Source: Orrella dioscoreae
GTDB taxonomy: Bacteria > Pseudomonadota > Gammaproteobacteria > Burkholderiales > Burkholderiaceae_B
Reading direction: 5' to 3'
Length of the DNA stretch: 64,000 nt
NCBI RefSeq assembly: GCF_900089455.2
Contig: NZ_LT907988.1
Location: 2,046,001 to 2,110,000, forward strand
Shown here: piece by piece, positions 53,097 to 61,111 of the stretch
Layout: each line of letters opens with the position of its first letter
How positions within the stretch are numbered: the stretch's first letter is position 1
Program-made: the position numbers and the translations under genes
Notes under the pieces: generated by a model
Told to the model about the DNA's origin: nothing
What the model saw: only the letters and a program-made list of their open reading frames with translations
The model's database searches: none

Positions 53097-53123
53097 CCGG
53101 CCCTTCGGGGCCGGTTTTTTTTT
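53097..53123 (+). terminator. Rho-independent terminator after the UgpB-like gene
   Basis: CCGGCCC-TTCG-GGGCCGG stem followed by nine T residues, 28 bases after the stop codon. Confidence 0.95.
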
Positions 53124-53216
53124 GCCGCCGGGCCGCCCCAAGGCAAAAAGCGGCCCCCTTGGGGGGCAGCAAGCCGAAGGCGCGGCGTGGGGGCTTTTTT
53201 GCCGCCGGGCCGCCCC
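53118..53216. repeat. REP-like palindromic repeat cluster upstream of the pilus operon
   Basis: A 22-base segment (six T, then GCCGCCGGGCCGCCCC) occurs exactly at 53118-53139 and again at 53195-53216. Between the copies lie CCCCC-TT-GGGGG (around 53155-53166) and a G/C-rich spacer. The composition matches intergenic palindromic elements widespread in Burkholderiales. No transposase is present. It marks the left edge of the pil operon. Confidence 0.75.
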
Positions 53217-53319
53217 GGCCCCTGTGTTCGCGAGATCCGTCGGGACTAGCCACGCTTTTCGGAGGCGGTGCGCCGGGCCACCATGCAGCCGTGATTCGAT
53301 TTCCGCTGCAAGGTGAACC

Positions 53320-54126
53320 ATGACGCGATCCGTCTTCCTGCTCTGTCTGCCGCCATTGCTGGCAGGGTGCCTGGCCACGCCCACGGGGCCTGCCTGGACA
53401 CCGCCCGCGGCGGCACGCTACGACTTCAACTGGCGCCTGTCGGGCGAGCGCGCGCTGGCGCCGCAGCAGGTCTTTCACGATGGCCAGGACACCTGGCTGC
53501 AATTCGCGCCCGGGCAGGCCGTGCCGGCCTTGTTCGCGCAAAGCGCGCAGGGTGAACGTGCCTTGCCCTACCAGTCCCGCGATCCCTATGTGGTGGTGCG
53601 CGGGGTGTGGCCTGCGCTGCTGATGCGCGGCGGCTCGGCGGTGGCGCGCGCGCAGTACCTGGGGGCGGGACAGGAAGGCGGGCGGGCGCCGGCGCGTGGT
53701 GTGGAGCGGGATGTCTTGCCCGTGGCGCAGGCGCCGCAGGCCGTGCCTGTTGAACTGTTGCCTGTCGATGCGCCGCCTGCCGCCGCGTCTGGCCTGCCCG
53801 CGCAAACCCCTCCCATCGCGCCGTCTTCCTTGCGCTACGACGCTTCTCCCGCGCAGGGCACGATGCGTGCGGTGTTGCGCGACTGGTCCCGCCAGGCGGG
53901 ATGGACGTTCGAGCCCGAGCACTGGACGGTGGCGGTCGATATCCCGCTGGCGGGCACGGCCTCGTTTTCCGAGGGCTACGAAGCCGCCGTCAGCGAATTG
54001 CTGCGCGCCACCGAGCTGGGCGACCAGCCCTTGCAGCCCTGCTTTTATGCCAATCGCGTGTTGCGGGTCGTCAGCCTGCGCGAGGCCTGCGACCGGACGG
54101 CGCCTGTCGGGGAGGGCGCGGCATGA
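53320..54126 (+). CDS. pilL: PilL-like lipoprotein with VirB9/TrbG-like and TcpQ-like domains
   Basis: A 268-residue probable lipoprotein: MTRSVFLLCLPPLLAGC is a lipobox signal with Cys17. Residues about 30-110 (YDFNWRLSGE, VFHDGQDTWLQFAPGQAVPALFA, YVVVRGVWPALLMRGGS) resemble the N-terminal domain of VirB9/TrbG/CagX secretion proteins. A Pro/Ala linker (about 120-165) leads to a C-terminal TcpQ/PilL-type domain (MRAVLRDWSRQAGWTFEPEHWTVAVDIPLAGTASF...CFYANRVLRVV). TcpQ domains stabilise the type IVb pilus secretin. First gene of the pil operon; its stop overlaps pilN (ATGA). Confidence 0.8.
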   Translation: MTRSVFLLCLPPLLAGCLATPTGPAWTPPAAARYDFNWRLSGERALAPQQVFHDGQDTWLQFAPGQAVPALFAQSAQGERALPYQSRDPYVVVRGVWPALLMRGGSAVARAQYLGAGQEGGRAPARGVERDVLPVAQAPQAVPVELLPVDAPPAAASGLPAQTPPIAPSSLRYDASPAQGTMRAVLRDWSRQAGWTFEPEHWTVAVDIPLAGTASFSEGYEAAVSELLRATELGDQPLQPCFYANRVLRVVSLREACDRTAPVGEGAA

Positions 54127-55745
54127 GCACGGCAAGCGTGTCGCGCGTGTGCCGCGGCCTGCTGTTGCTGGGCGCATGGCAAGGCCTGTCGGCGTGCGCA
54201 TTGGTGCAGCGCCTGGACGAACGTTTGCTCGACGGCGAACGGCGCCAGGAAACGCTGCGCGCCGGTCACGATGCCTTCGCGCGCAGCGTGACCGACACCG
54301 CGTTGCGGCGCGGCGGGCAGCACGTGGCGCGCGCCTGGCTGGCCGGCCGCGCCCAGCCGCTGGCGCGCGAGGTGACCCTGCCTGCCGCGTTGCGCCGTGA
54401 CGTCAATACCACGCTGCTGTTTGCCGACGGACAGGCCAACCTGCTCGTGCTGGCCGAGCGGATTTCACGCGCAACGGGCCTCCCGGTGCGCGTCCAGCCG
54501 GATGCCTTGCTGCCGCAGGAGCAGTTCCTGCCAAGGCTGGCGGCAGGCGCAACCGGGGCGCCCATGGTGGCCTTGCCGACACAGGCCAGCTTCGGCGATG
54601 GACCGCGTCCGCTGCCCGACGTGCTGGACGCCCTGTCGTGGCGGCTGGGCGTGCACTGGCGCTATCGCGAGGGCGTAGTCGAATTCTTTCGCGTGGAAAC
54701 GCGAGTGTTCGACGTGCGTTTGTTGAGCCTGGATGCGCGGGCCGACGCGCGGCTGGGACGGCGGGGGCAGGACGAGCCGGGCGGTTTCGAAAGCGCATCC
54801 AGCACCGCATTGACCGCGGGTGAGCCCGACGGACTGGCCGCGCTCACGCGTCGCATAGAACCGTTCCTGTCGCGCGCCGGCGTGATCGCCGCGCCTGCCG
54901 GTGGCGCAGGGTCCGTCATCGTCACCGATACCCGCGATGCGCTGGATCGGGTCGCGCGGTTTCTCGAAACCGAGAACCGCAACCTGACGCGCCGCGTGCG
55001 GCTCGTGTTCGAAGAGGTCACGCTCATCGCGGATCGGCAGAACGAAGGCGGCATCGACTGGCAGGTGCTGCATCGCAGCGGCCGCGCGGCGGCCTCGCTG
55101 GCGGGCGCCGCCAGCGGCTCGGTCACGGAGGGGGCGAGCCTGGGAGCCGCCCTGGTGGGCGGTGGCGCGGAAGGCTCGCAAGCCCTGGTCAGCGCGCTGG
55201 CCAGGATGGGCACGGTGCTGCGCCATACCAGGGTGCCGGTCTATACGCTGAATCGCCGGCCGGTCACGCACGCGGTGCGCACCACCTTTTCCTATATCGA
55301 CCAGGCGCAGACCGCCTCGGGCGGGGCCATCGTCGGCGCGCCGCTGGGCAGCGCCTTGCCGTCGGTGTCCGTCACGCAGAAACAGGAGACCACCGGCACG
55401 TTCCTGACCCTGCTGCCTGACGCGCAGGCGGACGGGCAGATCCTGTTGTCGGTGTCTTACGACAGCACGGTGGCGCAGCCGCTGCAGACGGTCACCCTGG
55501 GCGCCGAGGAAAACCAGGTGCGCATCCAGCAACTGACCGTCGATGGCTCGGGCACCGTGCAGCAGGTGGCCCTGCGGCCCGGGCAGGCCATGATCATCGC
55601 AGGCTTTGACCGTAGCCAGGACGATGCCCAGCGCAGCCGGCCCCTGGAGGGCTGGCCCCTGCTGGCAGGGGGGCGTGATCGCCTGTCGGGGCAGCGCGCC
55701 ACCACGCTGGTGATGGTGAGCGCCGAGGTCGAGGAGGGGTTCTAG
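54123..55745 (+). CDS. pilN: Type IVb pilus secretin PilN
   Basis: A 540-residue outer-membrane lipoprotein secretin through which the pilus exits. The lipobox is LSAC with Cys25. N-domains include LFADGQANLLVLAERISRATGLPVRVQPD and LPDVLDALSWRLGVHWRYREGVVEFFRVETRVF. The secretin core spans RRVRLVFEEVTLIADRQNEGGIDWQVL to GTFLTLLPDAQADGQILLSVSYDSTV and VALRPGQAMIIAGFDRSQ. The pattern matches R64 PilN/BfpB/TcpC. ATG 54123 overlaps the pilL stop by 4 bases. Confidence 0.92.
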   Translation: MSTASVSRVCRGLLLLGAWQGLSACALVQRLDERLLDGERRQETLRAGHDAFARSVTDTALRRGGQHVARAWLAGRAQPLAREVTLPAALRRDVNTTLLFADGQANLLVLAERISRATGLPVRVQPDALLPQEQFLPRLAAGATGAPMVALPTQASFGDGPRPLPDVLDALSWRLGVHWRYREGVVEFFRVETRVFDVRLLSLDARADARLGRRGQDEPGGFESASSTALTAGEPDGLAALTRRIEPFLSRAGVIAAPAGGAGSVIVTDTRDALDRVARFLETENRNLTRRVRLVFEEVTLIADRQNEGGIDWQVLHRSGRAAASLAGAASGSVTEGASLGAALVGGGAEGSQALVSALARMGTVLRHTRVPVYTLNRRPVTHAVRTTFSYIDQAQTASGGAIVGAPLGSALPSVSVTQKQETTGTFLTLLPDAQADGQILLSVSYDSTVAQPLQTVTLGAEENQVRIQQLTVDGSGTVQQVALRPGQAMIIAGFDRSQDDAQRSRPLEGWPLLAGGRDRLSGQRATTLVMVSAEVEEGF

Positions 55746-55747
55746 CC

Positions 55748-57061
55748 ATGCCGTGGCAACTCGAATCGGCCGAGGCCGGCAGTCCGTTGCGGACCGCTCG
55801 CGCCCAGGGTCGTGTCCTGGTCTTCGGGCTGGATTGGCAGCCGCTGCTGGGGCGGGACGTGCCCCGGCTGGCCCTGGCGCGTGCCCGCGGCTTGCGTGCC
55901 AGTCATTACGTCTGGTCGGCAGGGCAGGGCGCGAGCGTGGGCTGCGCCCGGCTGCGGCGCCCGCGTGCGCGCCGACGGGAAGCCTGGTTGTCGGCGGCCG
56001 TGGCCGCGCGCCTGGCAGCGGGAACGCCGTCCGGGATGGTGCTGCTGGCGCTGGATGCAGGGTGCGTCTGGCTGTCGGCGTGGCATGCCGGCGCTGTCCT
56101 GGCGGACAGTGACCGTGTCCATGACTCGCGCGCGTCGGCGGATGCCGCGCTCGACGCACTGGAGGCCCGGTATCCGGGGCTGGCGCGCTTCGGCAATGTG
56201 CCGATGGAGGGGGGATGGCAACCGCTGGAAGCCGCCCAGGTGCTTGCCGCGGCAGGAGACGGGGCGCGTCTCCTGCCCGTGGCGTCGCCGCGGCGCCGCG
56301 CGCTGGCAGGGCTGGCGGGAACGTCGCTTGCCCTGGCGTTCGGGTGGCGCGCCTTGCGGTCCGCCGAGCCAGCGCGGGTCGGCACGATGGCGGTGGAGCC
56401 GGCGCAAGCCTGGGCCGATGCGCTGGACAGGCACGCGGCCGGCGTGCCCTGGCATGGACCTGCGGCGTTGGCGCGAGCCCTGGGCGCCTTGCGCGCCTTG
56501 CCTGCCTCGGTGACGGGGTGGTTCCTGCGCGATGCGCAATGCCTGCCAAGGCACGATGGCTGGCATTGCCAGGCGCGCTATGCGCGGGGGACGCTGGGCC
56601 GCAATCTCGATCTGGTGGCGGTGGCGCCGCCAGGCTGGGCCGTGCATTTCGACCTGCTCGATGGTGCAAGGCTCACCTGGGTCGTGGCGCATGACGGCGC
56701 CGGCGTGCCCTGGCGGCGCCTGGGCAGCGCCCGCGACACCGAGCTGGTGCTGGCCAGCCGCCTGCAGCGCCACGCAAGGCTGTTTTCCGCCATCCGCCTG
56801 GATGCCTGGCAGGTCTTGCCGCTGGCGCCACCCGCGGATGCGCAGGGGGCGGCGTTGACCTGGCCGGAGGACTGGCCCGCCGTCGGCACGCGTCAATTGA
56901 CGGTCGAGGGGCCGCTGTACGCCTATGCCTTGCTGCAGGACTGGGAGGTGGCGGCCGCCTGGCAGAGCCTGCAACTGCAGGTGCAGCACCCCTCCGACGC
57001 GGCCCTGGCCGCGCGCCGCGCCACCGTGCGCTTGCAAGGAGTCTTGTATGAAAAGCATTGA
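55748..57061 (+). CDS. pilO: Type IVb pilus assembly protein PilO (PilO2 family)
   Basis: A 437-residue bitopic inner-membrane protein. An N-terminal cytoplasmic domain of about 180 residues (RVLVFGLDWQPLL, GMVLLALDAGCVWLSAWHAG) is followed by one membrane segment (RALAGLAGTSLALAFGWRAL, about 179-198) and a periplasmic C-terminal domain with two cysteines in LRDAQCLPRHDGWHCQARYARG, a likely disulfide. Position after pilN and layout match R64 PilO, part of the inner-membrane platform. It starts 2 bases after pilN and overlaps pilP by 14 bases. Confidence 0.85.
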   Translation: MPWQLESAEAGSPLRTARAQGRVLVFGLDWQPLLGRDVPRLALARARGLRASHYVWSAGQGASVGCARLRRPRARRREAWLSAAVAARLAAGTPSGMVLLALDAGCVWLSAWHAGAVLADSDRVHDSRASADAALDALEARYPGLARFGNVPMEGGWQPLEAAQVLAAAGDGARLLPVASPRRRALAGLAGTSLALAFGWRALRSAEPARVGTMAVEPAQAWADALDRHAAGVPWHGPAALARALGALRALPASVTGWFLRDAQCLPRHDGWHCQARYARGTLGRNLDLVAVAPPGWAVHFDLLDGARLTWVVAHDGAGVPWRRLGSARDTELVLASRLQRHARLFSAIRLDAWQVLPLAPPADAQGAALTWPEDWPAVGTRQLTVEGPLYAYALLQDWEVAAAWQSLQLQVQHPSDAALAARRATVRLQGVLYEKH

Positions 57062-57584
57062 TCCGCGAGGACCGTCGCCGGCATGGCCGGTCGTATTGCT
57101 GGCAGGCGTGCTGGCCTTGCCGCAGGCATGGGCGGACGAGCCCCTGGCATCCCCGCCGGCCGGCGCCGCAAGGGCGATGCCGGCCGGCACAGCCGTCCAG
57201 GATGCGCCGGCGCCGCCGGACGGCCAGCGGGTCTGGTCGCAGGCGCCAACCGTCCAGGACCTGGTTCGCCTGGACCTGGAGGCCGCGCTGGCGCAACGGC
57301 GCGGCCAGTGGCAGGCGTCAGGCGAGCCACCCCGTGGGGGCATGGCGTCCGCCGGCGGAAAGCCCGACACGCCGGCCTTGCGCCTGGCTGCCATCTACGG
57401 CGTGGGCAGGCAATTGCAGGCAGAGCTGCTCAGCGAGGGGCGGCGGGTCGTCCTGCGAGCGGGCGGTGGCGGCGCAGCGCCGCAAGGGTTGCGCCTGCTC
57501 TCCATCGACGGAGAGTGCGTGCGTGTGCGGGCACGCGATGACGTGGTCCATGCCCTGTGCCTGGCACGTGCGGAGGCCTCATGA
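57048..57584 (+). CDS. pilP: Type IVb pilus protein PilP
   Basis: A 178-residue small periplasmic or inner-membrane-anchored protein with signal-like segment WPVVLLAGVLALPQAWA followed by DEP. A Pro/Ala-rich linker leads to a C-terminal domain (LRLAAIYGVGRQLQAELLSEGRRVVLRAGG...LLSIDGECVRVRARDDVVHALCL). This matches R64-type PilP, a platform-secretin linker, in the expected operon position. It starts inside the end of pilO (AAGGA ribosome site), and its stop overlaps pilQ (ATGA). Confidence 0.8.
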   Translation: MKSIDPRGPSPAWPVVLLAGVLALPQAWADEPLASPPAGAARAMPAGTAVQDAPAPPDGQRVWSQAPTVQDLVRLDLEAALAQRRGQWQASGEPPRGGMASAGGKPDTPALRLAAIYGVGRQLQAELLSEGRRVVLRAGGGGAAPQGLRLLSIDGECVRVRARDDVVHALCLARAEAS

Positions 57585-59290
57585 GCCGCGCGCGCATGCT
57601 GATGCCTGTGCCGCCAGCCGTGGCGCCCCCGCGTTGTATCGCGCTGTCGGGGCAGGACGATCTGGCGCGCATGACGCCGCCGCTCGACCGGGTGCTCTGC
57701 GACGACTTCGATCTTGCCGGCCTGGCGGGCAAGCTCTGTCCGGCGCGGCGCGAGGATGGCAGCGCGGTGATCTTCGCGGTGCAGGACGAGGCGCGCTCGG
57801 ATGCCGCCTGGGAGCTGGCGCGGCAGTTGCAGCAGCGCGGCTATCGCCTGGCCGACCCGGTGTGTGTCATCCTGCCCGCGACGCTCCTGCTGGCGCTGGC
57901 CAGCCGCCGCGTGCGCAGCGACACCCTGAACAGCCGGCGGCAGGTGCTGGCGGACCCGCAGCGCTCGGCCCTGTCGCACGCGTTCGCGGAAATCGTGGCC
58001 TGGGGTGTCCGGGCGCATGCCAGCGACATCCACCTGAACGTGCGCACGCGGCACGCCGAGTCGCAGGTGCGCTACACGGTCGCGGGCCGCTACGTCTCGC
58101 CCGATTGCTATGCCCGCATGCCAACCGCGACGCTCAGGGAAATCCTGTCGGTCGCGTGGATGGAAGTGCAGGGCGGCAACGGTTCGGTCTTCGACCCGGC
58201 CATCGAACAGCAGGGCCGGATCTGGCACCAGGCCGCGGGCCGGCACGTCATGCTGCGCTGGGCCTCTCTTGCCACGGATGCCGGGCCGTCCGTGTGCCTG
58301 CGCATCGTGCGCCTGGACGATACCGTCGCCACGGCGGACCTGGCAGGCCTGGGCTATCTGCCCGGCCAGGTCGACATCCTGGCCCGCGCGTGCCGGGTGG
58401 AAGGCGGCGCGGTGGTGCTGGCGGGCGTGGTCGGGTCCGGCAAATCCACCACGCTCGCGGGCATGATGCGCACCATCCCCGAGACCCGCAAGGTCATTAC
58501 CCTGGAAGACCCGGTGGAATACCTGATCCCGGGCGCGCTGCAGAACACGGTCGGCCGCGACCTGGAGACGACCGAGGCCACCGTTTTCGACGCCAAGTTG
58601 CGCACCTTGAAGCGCAGCGCCATGAACGACCTGATGATCGGGGAAATCCGGGATGTGCAGACCGGACGCGCCTTCATGGACCTGGCGGGCTCGGGCGTCA
58701 GCGTCTACACCACCACGCACGCGGGTTCGGCGGTGCTGGTCGCCGAACGCCTGGCATCGGATTTCATCGGCATCGCACGCGATTTCCTGGCCACGCCGGG
58801 CGTGCTCAAGCTGCTGGGCTACCAGGCCCTCCTGCCCGCCTTGTGCCAGGCGTGCGCGCTGCCGCTCGACAGCCTGGGCGCTGATCGGCGCGACCCGCGG
58901 GACTGGCGTGGCTGGGTGGGCGGCATCGAGTCCGCCTACGGCGTGGACTGCGCAGGAATGCGGGTGCGTAATCCCGCGGGCTGCCCCCAATGCGCGCCGG
59001 GGCAACTGCCAGGGCTGGCTGGCACGCGCGGGCGCACGGTGGTTGCCGAGTTCGTCGAGCCCGACGCGGATCCGGAGTGCCTGCGACTCATCCGTGCCCG
59101 CGACAACCTGGGCTTGGCGAGGCATGTCGCGGCCAGCCGGCGCGCGGCTTTCGACAGTCCCGACATGAGCGGGAAAAGCGCGATGGCCTGCGGCTTGTAC
59201 AAGGCCTTGCAAGGTTGGGTGGATCCGCGCGACGTCGAAGCCCGGTTCCGGCCCTTCGATCACGTGCCGGCCTGGGAGCGCGGGCGATGA
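57581..59290 (+). CDS. pilQ: Type IVb pilus assembly ATPase PilQ (GspE/PilB family)
   Basis: A 569-residue cytoplasmic traffic ATPase. It shows HASDIHLNV near 147-153, Walker A GVVGSGKST (282-290), the Asp box ITLEDPVEY (306-314), Walker B MIGEIRD (352-358), a TTTHAGSA His box, and a zinc-type tetracysteine (C422 and C425, then CPQC about 60 residues later). It powers pilus extension. Only one ATPase is encoded, with no PilT-type retraction ATPase, as in R64. Coupled to pilP and pilR by ATGA overlaps. Confidence 0.94.
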   Translation: MSRARMLMPVPPAVAPPRCIALSGQDDLARMTPPLDRVLCDDFDLAGLAGKLCPARREDGSAVIFAVQDEARSDAAWELARQLQQRGYRLADPVCVILPATLLLALASRRVRSDTLNSRRQVLADPQRSALSHAFAEIVAWGVRAHASDIHLNVRTRHAESQVRYTVAGRYVSPDCYARMPTATLREILSVAWMEVQGGNGSVFDPAIEQQGRIWHQAAGRHVMLRWASLATDAGPSVCLRIVRLDDTVATADLAGLGYLPGQVDILARACRVEGGAVVLAGVVGSGKSTTLAGMMRTIPETRKVITLEDPVEYLIPGALQNTVGRDLETTEATVFDAKLRTLKRSAMNDLMIGEIRDVQTGRAFMDLAGSGVSVYTTTHAGSAVLVAERLASDFIGIARDFLATPGVLKLLGYQALLPALCQACALPLDSLGADRRDPRDWRGWVGGIESAYGVDCAGMRVRNPAGCPQCAPGQLPGLAGTRGRTVVAEFVEPDADPECLRLIRARDNLGLARHVAASRRAAFDSPDMSGKSAMACGLYKALQGWVDPRDVEARFRPFDHVPAWERGR

Positions 59291-60417
59291 GCGCGGCGGG
59301 TTGGCGGCATGCCATCGCGGCGCTGGCGCATCGCGCCGCCTGGTTCCATGCCTGCCGGCGGTTGCGCCGGGAGCGGGCGGATTACTACGAATACCTGGCC
59401 GAACGCATGGCCGCGGGCGTGGGCGGCAAGACGCTGCTTGCGCTGTTCCGTGGCGATGCCGCGCGGCGAGGCAATCCCCTGCGTGCGCGGCTCTCCGCGG
59501 AGTGGGCGCGGCGCTGCGAGACTGGCGGCGGCGACCTGTTCGAGGTCTGGTCCGGCGTCTTCCCCGAGGAAGACCTGCTCCTGCTGCGCACGGCCCAGCA
59601 AGCGGGGGCGGCGGCGCTGGTGCAAGCGCTGCGCGACCTGGCCGATGCCACGCGGCTCGTCGAGGGCGCCCGCCGCACCTTGCGCCAGACGCTGGCCGCA
59701 GGCGTCGTGGCGCTGTGCGTGCTGGCCGGCATGCTGGCGGCCGTGCCGCACTACACGGCGCCACGCCTGTGGCGCACGTTCCAGGGCGTGCCGCAGGACC
59801 TCCACGGCCCCACTGCGCAGGCGTTCCAGCAGTTCTCGGTTTGGCTGCAAGCGTGGCTGCCAGCGTGCCTGTCCGGCCTGTGCGTCGTGTTGGCCGGCTT
59901 CGTGCTGAGCCTGCCACGGCACACCGGCCACCTGCGCACCGTGCTCGACCGCCACGCGCCGTGGTCGCTGTATCGCGACTTCCAGGGCATGCGTTTCCTG
60001 TTGCTGCTTGCGCTGCTGCTGCGCCCCCAGGGCCATCGGGTCATGGCCTTGCGCGACGCGCTGGCCCGGGTCGCGGGCAGTTCCGGGGTGTGGGCGGCCT
60101 GGCAGGCGCAGCGCGTGGGCGATCGCCTGGATGCGGGTTGGACCGGCGCGGATGTCTTCGATACCGGACTCTTCGATCCCCAGTTGGGCGGTTTCCTGCA
60201 GGACATGATCGATGCGCACGGCATGGACACGGGCCTGCGTCGAGCCACCGAGCGGCTCAGGACGCAGGCGTTGCGGCGCCTGTCGGGCCAGGCGCAGGCG
60301 TGGCGCTGGGTCTTGCTGCTGGGCGCGCTGGCCGGCCTGCTGGCCCTGGCAGCGTGGCACTACGCCGTCATCGACGACCTGCGCCGCGCCATGATGATCC
60401 ACCACGCCGGTCGGTGA
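59287..60417 (+). CDS. pilR: Type IVb pilus inner-membrane platform protein PilR (GspF family)
   Basis: A 376-residue polytopic protein with three clear membrane segments: AAGVVALCVLAGMLAAVPHY (about 139-158), WLPACLSGLCVVLAGFVLSL (about 195-214) and WRWVLLLGALAGLLALAAWHYAVI (about 340-363). Two cytoplasmic helical repeats show the GspF pattern (EYLAERMAAGVGGKTLL; FLLLLALLLRPQGHRVMALRDALARVA). It connects the ATPase to the pilin. Overlaps pilQ by 4 bases. Confidence 0.9.
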   Translation: MSAAGWRHAIAALAHRAAWFHACRRLRRERADYYEYLAERMAAGVGGKTLLALFRGDAARRGNPLRARLSAEWARRCETGGGDLFEVWSGVFPEEDLLLLRTAQQAGAAALVQALRDLADATRLVEGARRTLRQTLAAGVVALCVLAGMLAAVPHYTAPRLWRTFQGVPQDLHGPTAQAFQQFSVWLQAWLPACLSGLCVVLAGFVLSLPRHTGHLRTVLDRHAPWSLYRDFQGMRFLLLLALLLRPQGHRVMALRDALARVAGSSGVWAAWQAQRVGDRLDAGWTGADVFDTGLFDPQLGGFLQDMIDAHGMDTGLRRATERLRTQALRRLSGQAQAWRWVLLLGALAGLLALAAWHYAVIDDLRRAMMIHHAGR

Positions 60418-60466
60418 GGACCGGCGACGCTGCCCCTGGTTTTCCTGTGCTTCTGGAGATTTCCCG

Positions 60467-61111
60467 ATGTCTTGCACCATTTTCCGATTGCCGCACCCAT
60501 CCCTGCCTCTCGCCCGAGGCCACGCGCGCGCCCGGGCAGCCAGCCAAGGCGGTTTTTCCCTCATCGAGGTCTCCATCGTCACGGCCATCATCCTGCTCAT
60601 CGCAGTGGTGGGGGTGCCTGCGGTCAATGCCTACGTCATCGAGAACCGCGTCCCGCGCGTGGCCGAGGAACTGCAGCGTTTCGTGTTGAGGCTGAAGGTC
60701 GGCGCGCAGGGCGCCGGTAGCGGTCCATACGCGGGCGTGGGCACCCGCCTGCTCGGCCAGAACTTCCAGCGTTCCGGCGTGCTGTCCGTGGCAGGCGAGG
60801 GCGATGGCGCCCAGGTGGCGCATGGCCTGGGCGGCAGCGGCCGGGGCGGAGACGGCGTCGTCACGCTGGCGCCCGAGAACGGCGCGGGCGATGCCTTCGT
60901 CCTTCGGCTGGGCGAGGTCAATGACGCGGCGTGTCCGGCGCTGGCATCCATTTTGCAACGGCTGGCCGAGCAGGTCTCGGTGTCCAGCGACAAGGGCACG
61001 ACCTTGCTCAAGAGCGACCTCGTCAATCCCCGGATCGCCTACAGCGCGGTGCTTGCCCAGGCAGCCTGCAGCGACGGAGACAGCAATGCGTTTTCCTTTG
61101 TCTTCCGCTAG
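60467..61111 (+). CDS. pilS: Type IVb major prepilin PilS
   Basis: A 214-residue prepilin. The leader of 29 residues ends in QGG and cleavage is expected before FSLIEVSIVTAIILLIAVVGVP, with the conserved Glu at mature position 5. The long leader is type IVb-like, whereas Phe at mature +1 is more usual in type IVa. Two C-terminal cysteines (AACPALAS and AACSDGDS) can form the D-region disulfide. An in-frame GGAG ribosome site precedes ATG 60467. A prepilin peptidase is needed but not encoded nearby. Confidence 0.92.
   Translation: MSCTIFRLPHPSLPLARGHARARAASQGGFSLIEVSIVTAIILLIAVVGVPAVNAYVIENRVPRVAEELQRFVLRLKVGAQGAGSGPYAGVGTRLLGQNFQRSGVLSVAGEGDGAQVAHGLGGSGRGGDGVVTLAPENGAGDAFVLRLGEVNDAACPALASILQRLAEQVSVSSDKGTTLLKSDLVNPRIAYSAVLAQAACSDGDSNAFSFVFR

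Noticed and set aside
53122-53316. Short open frame in the gap before pilL
   Set aside because: It lies over the terminator and palindromic repeat cluster and has a low-complexity Pro/Arg translation.
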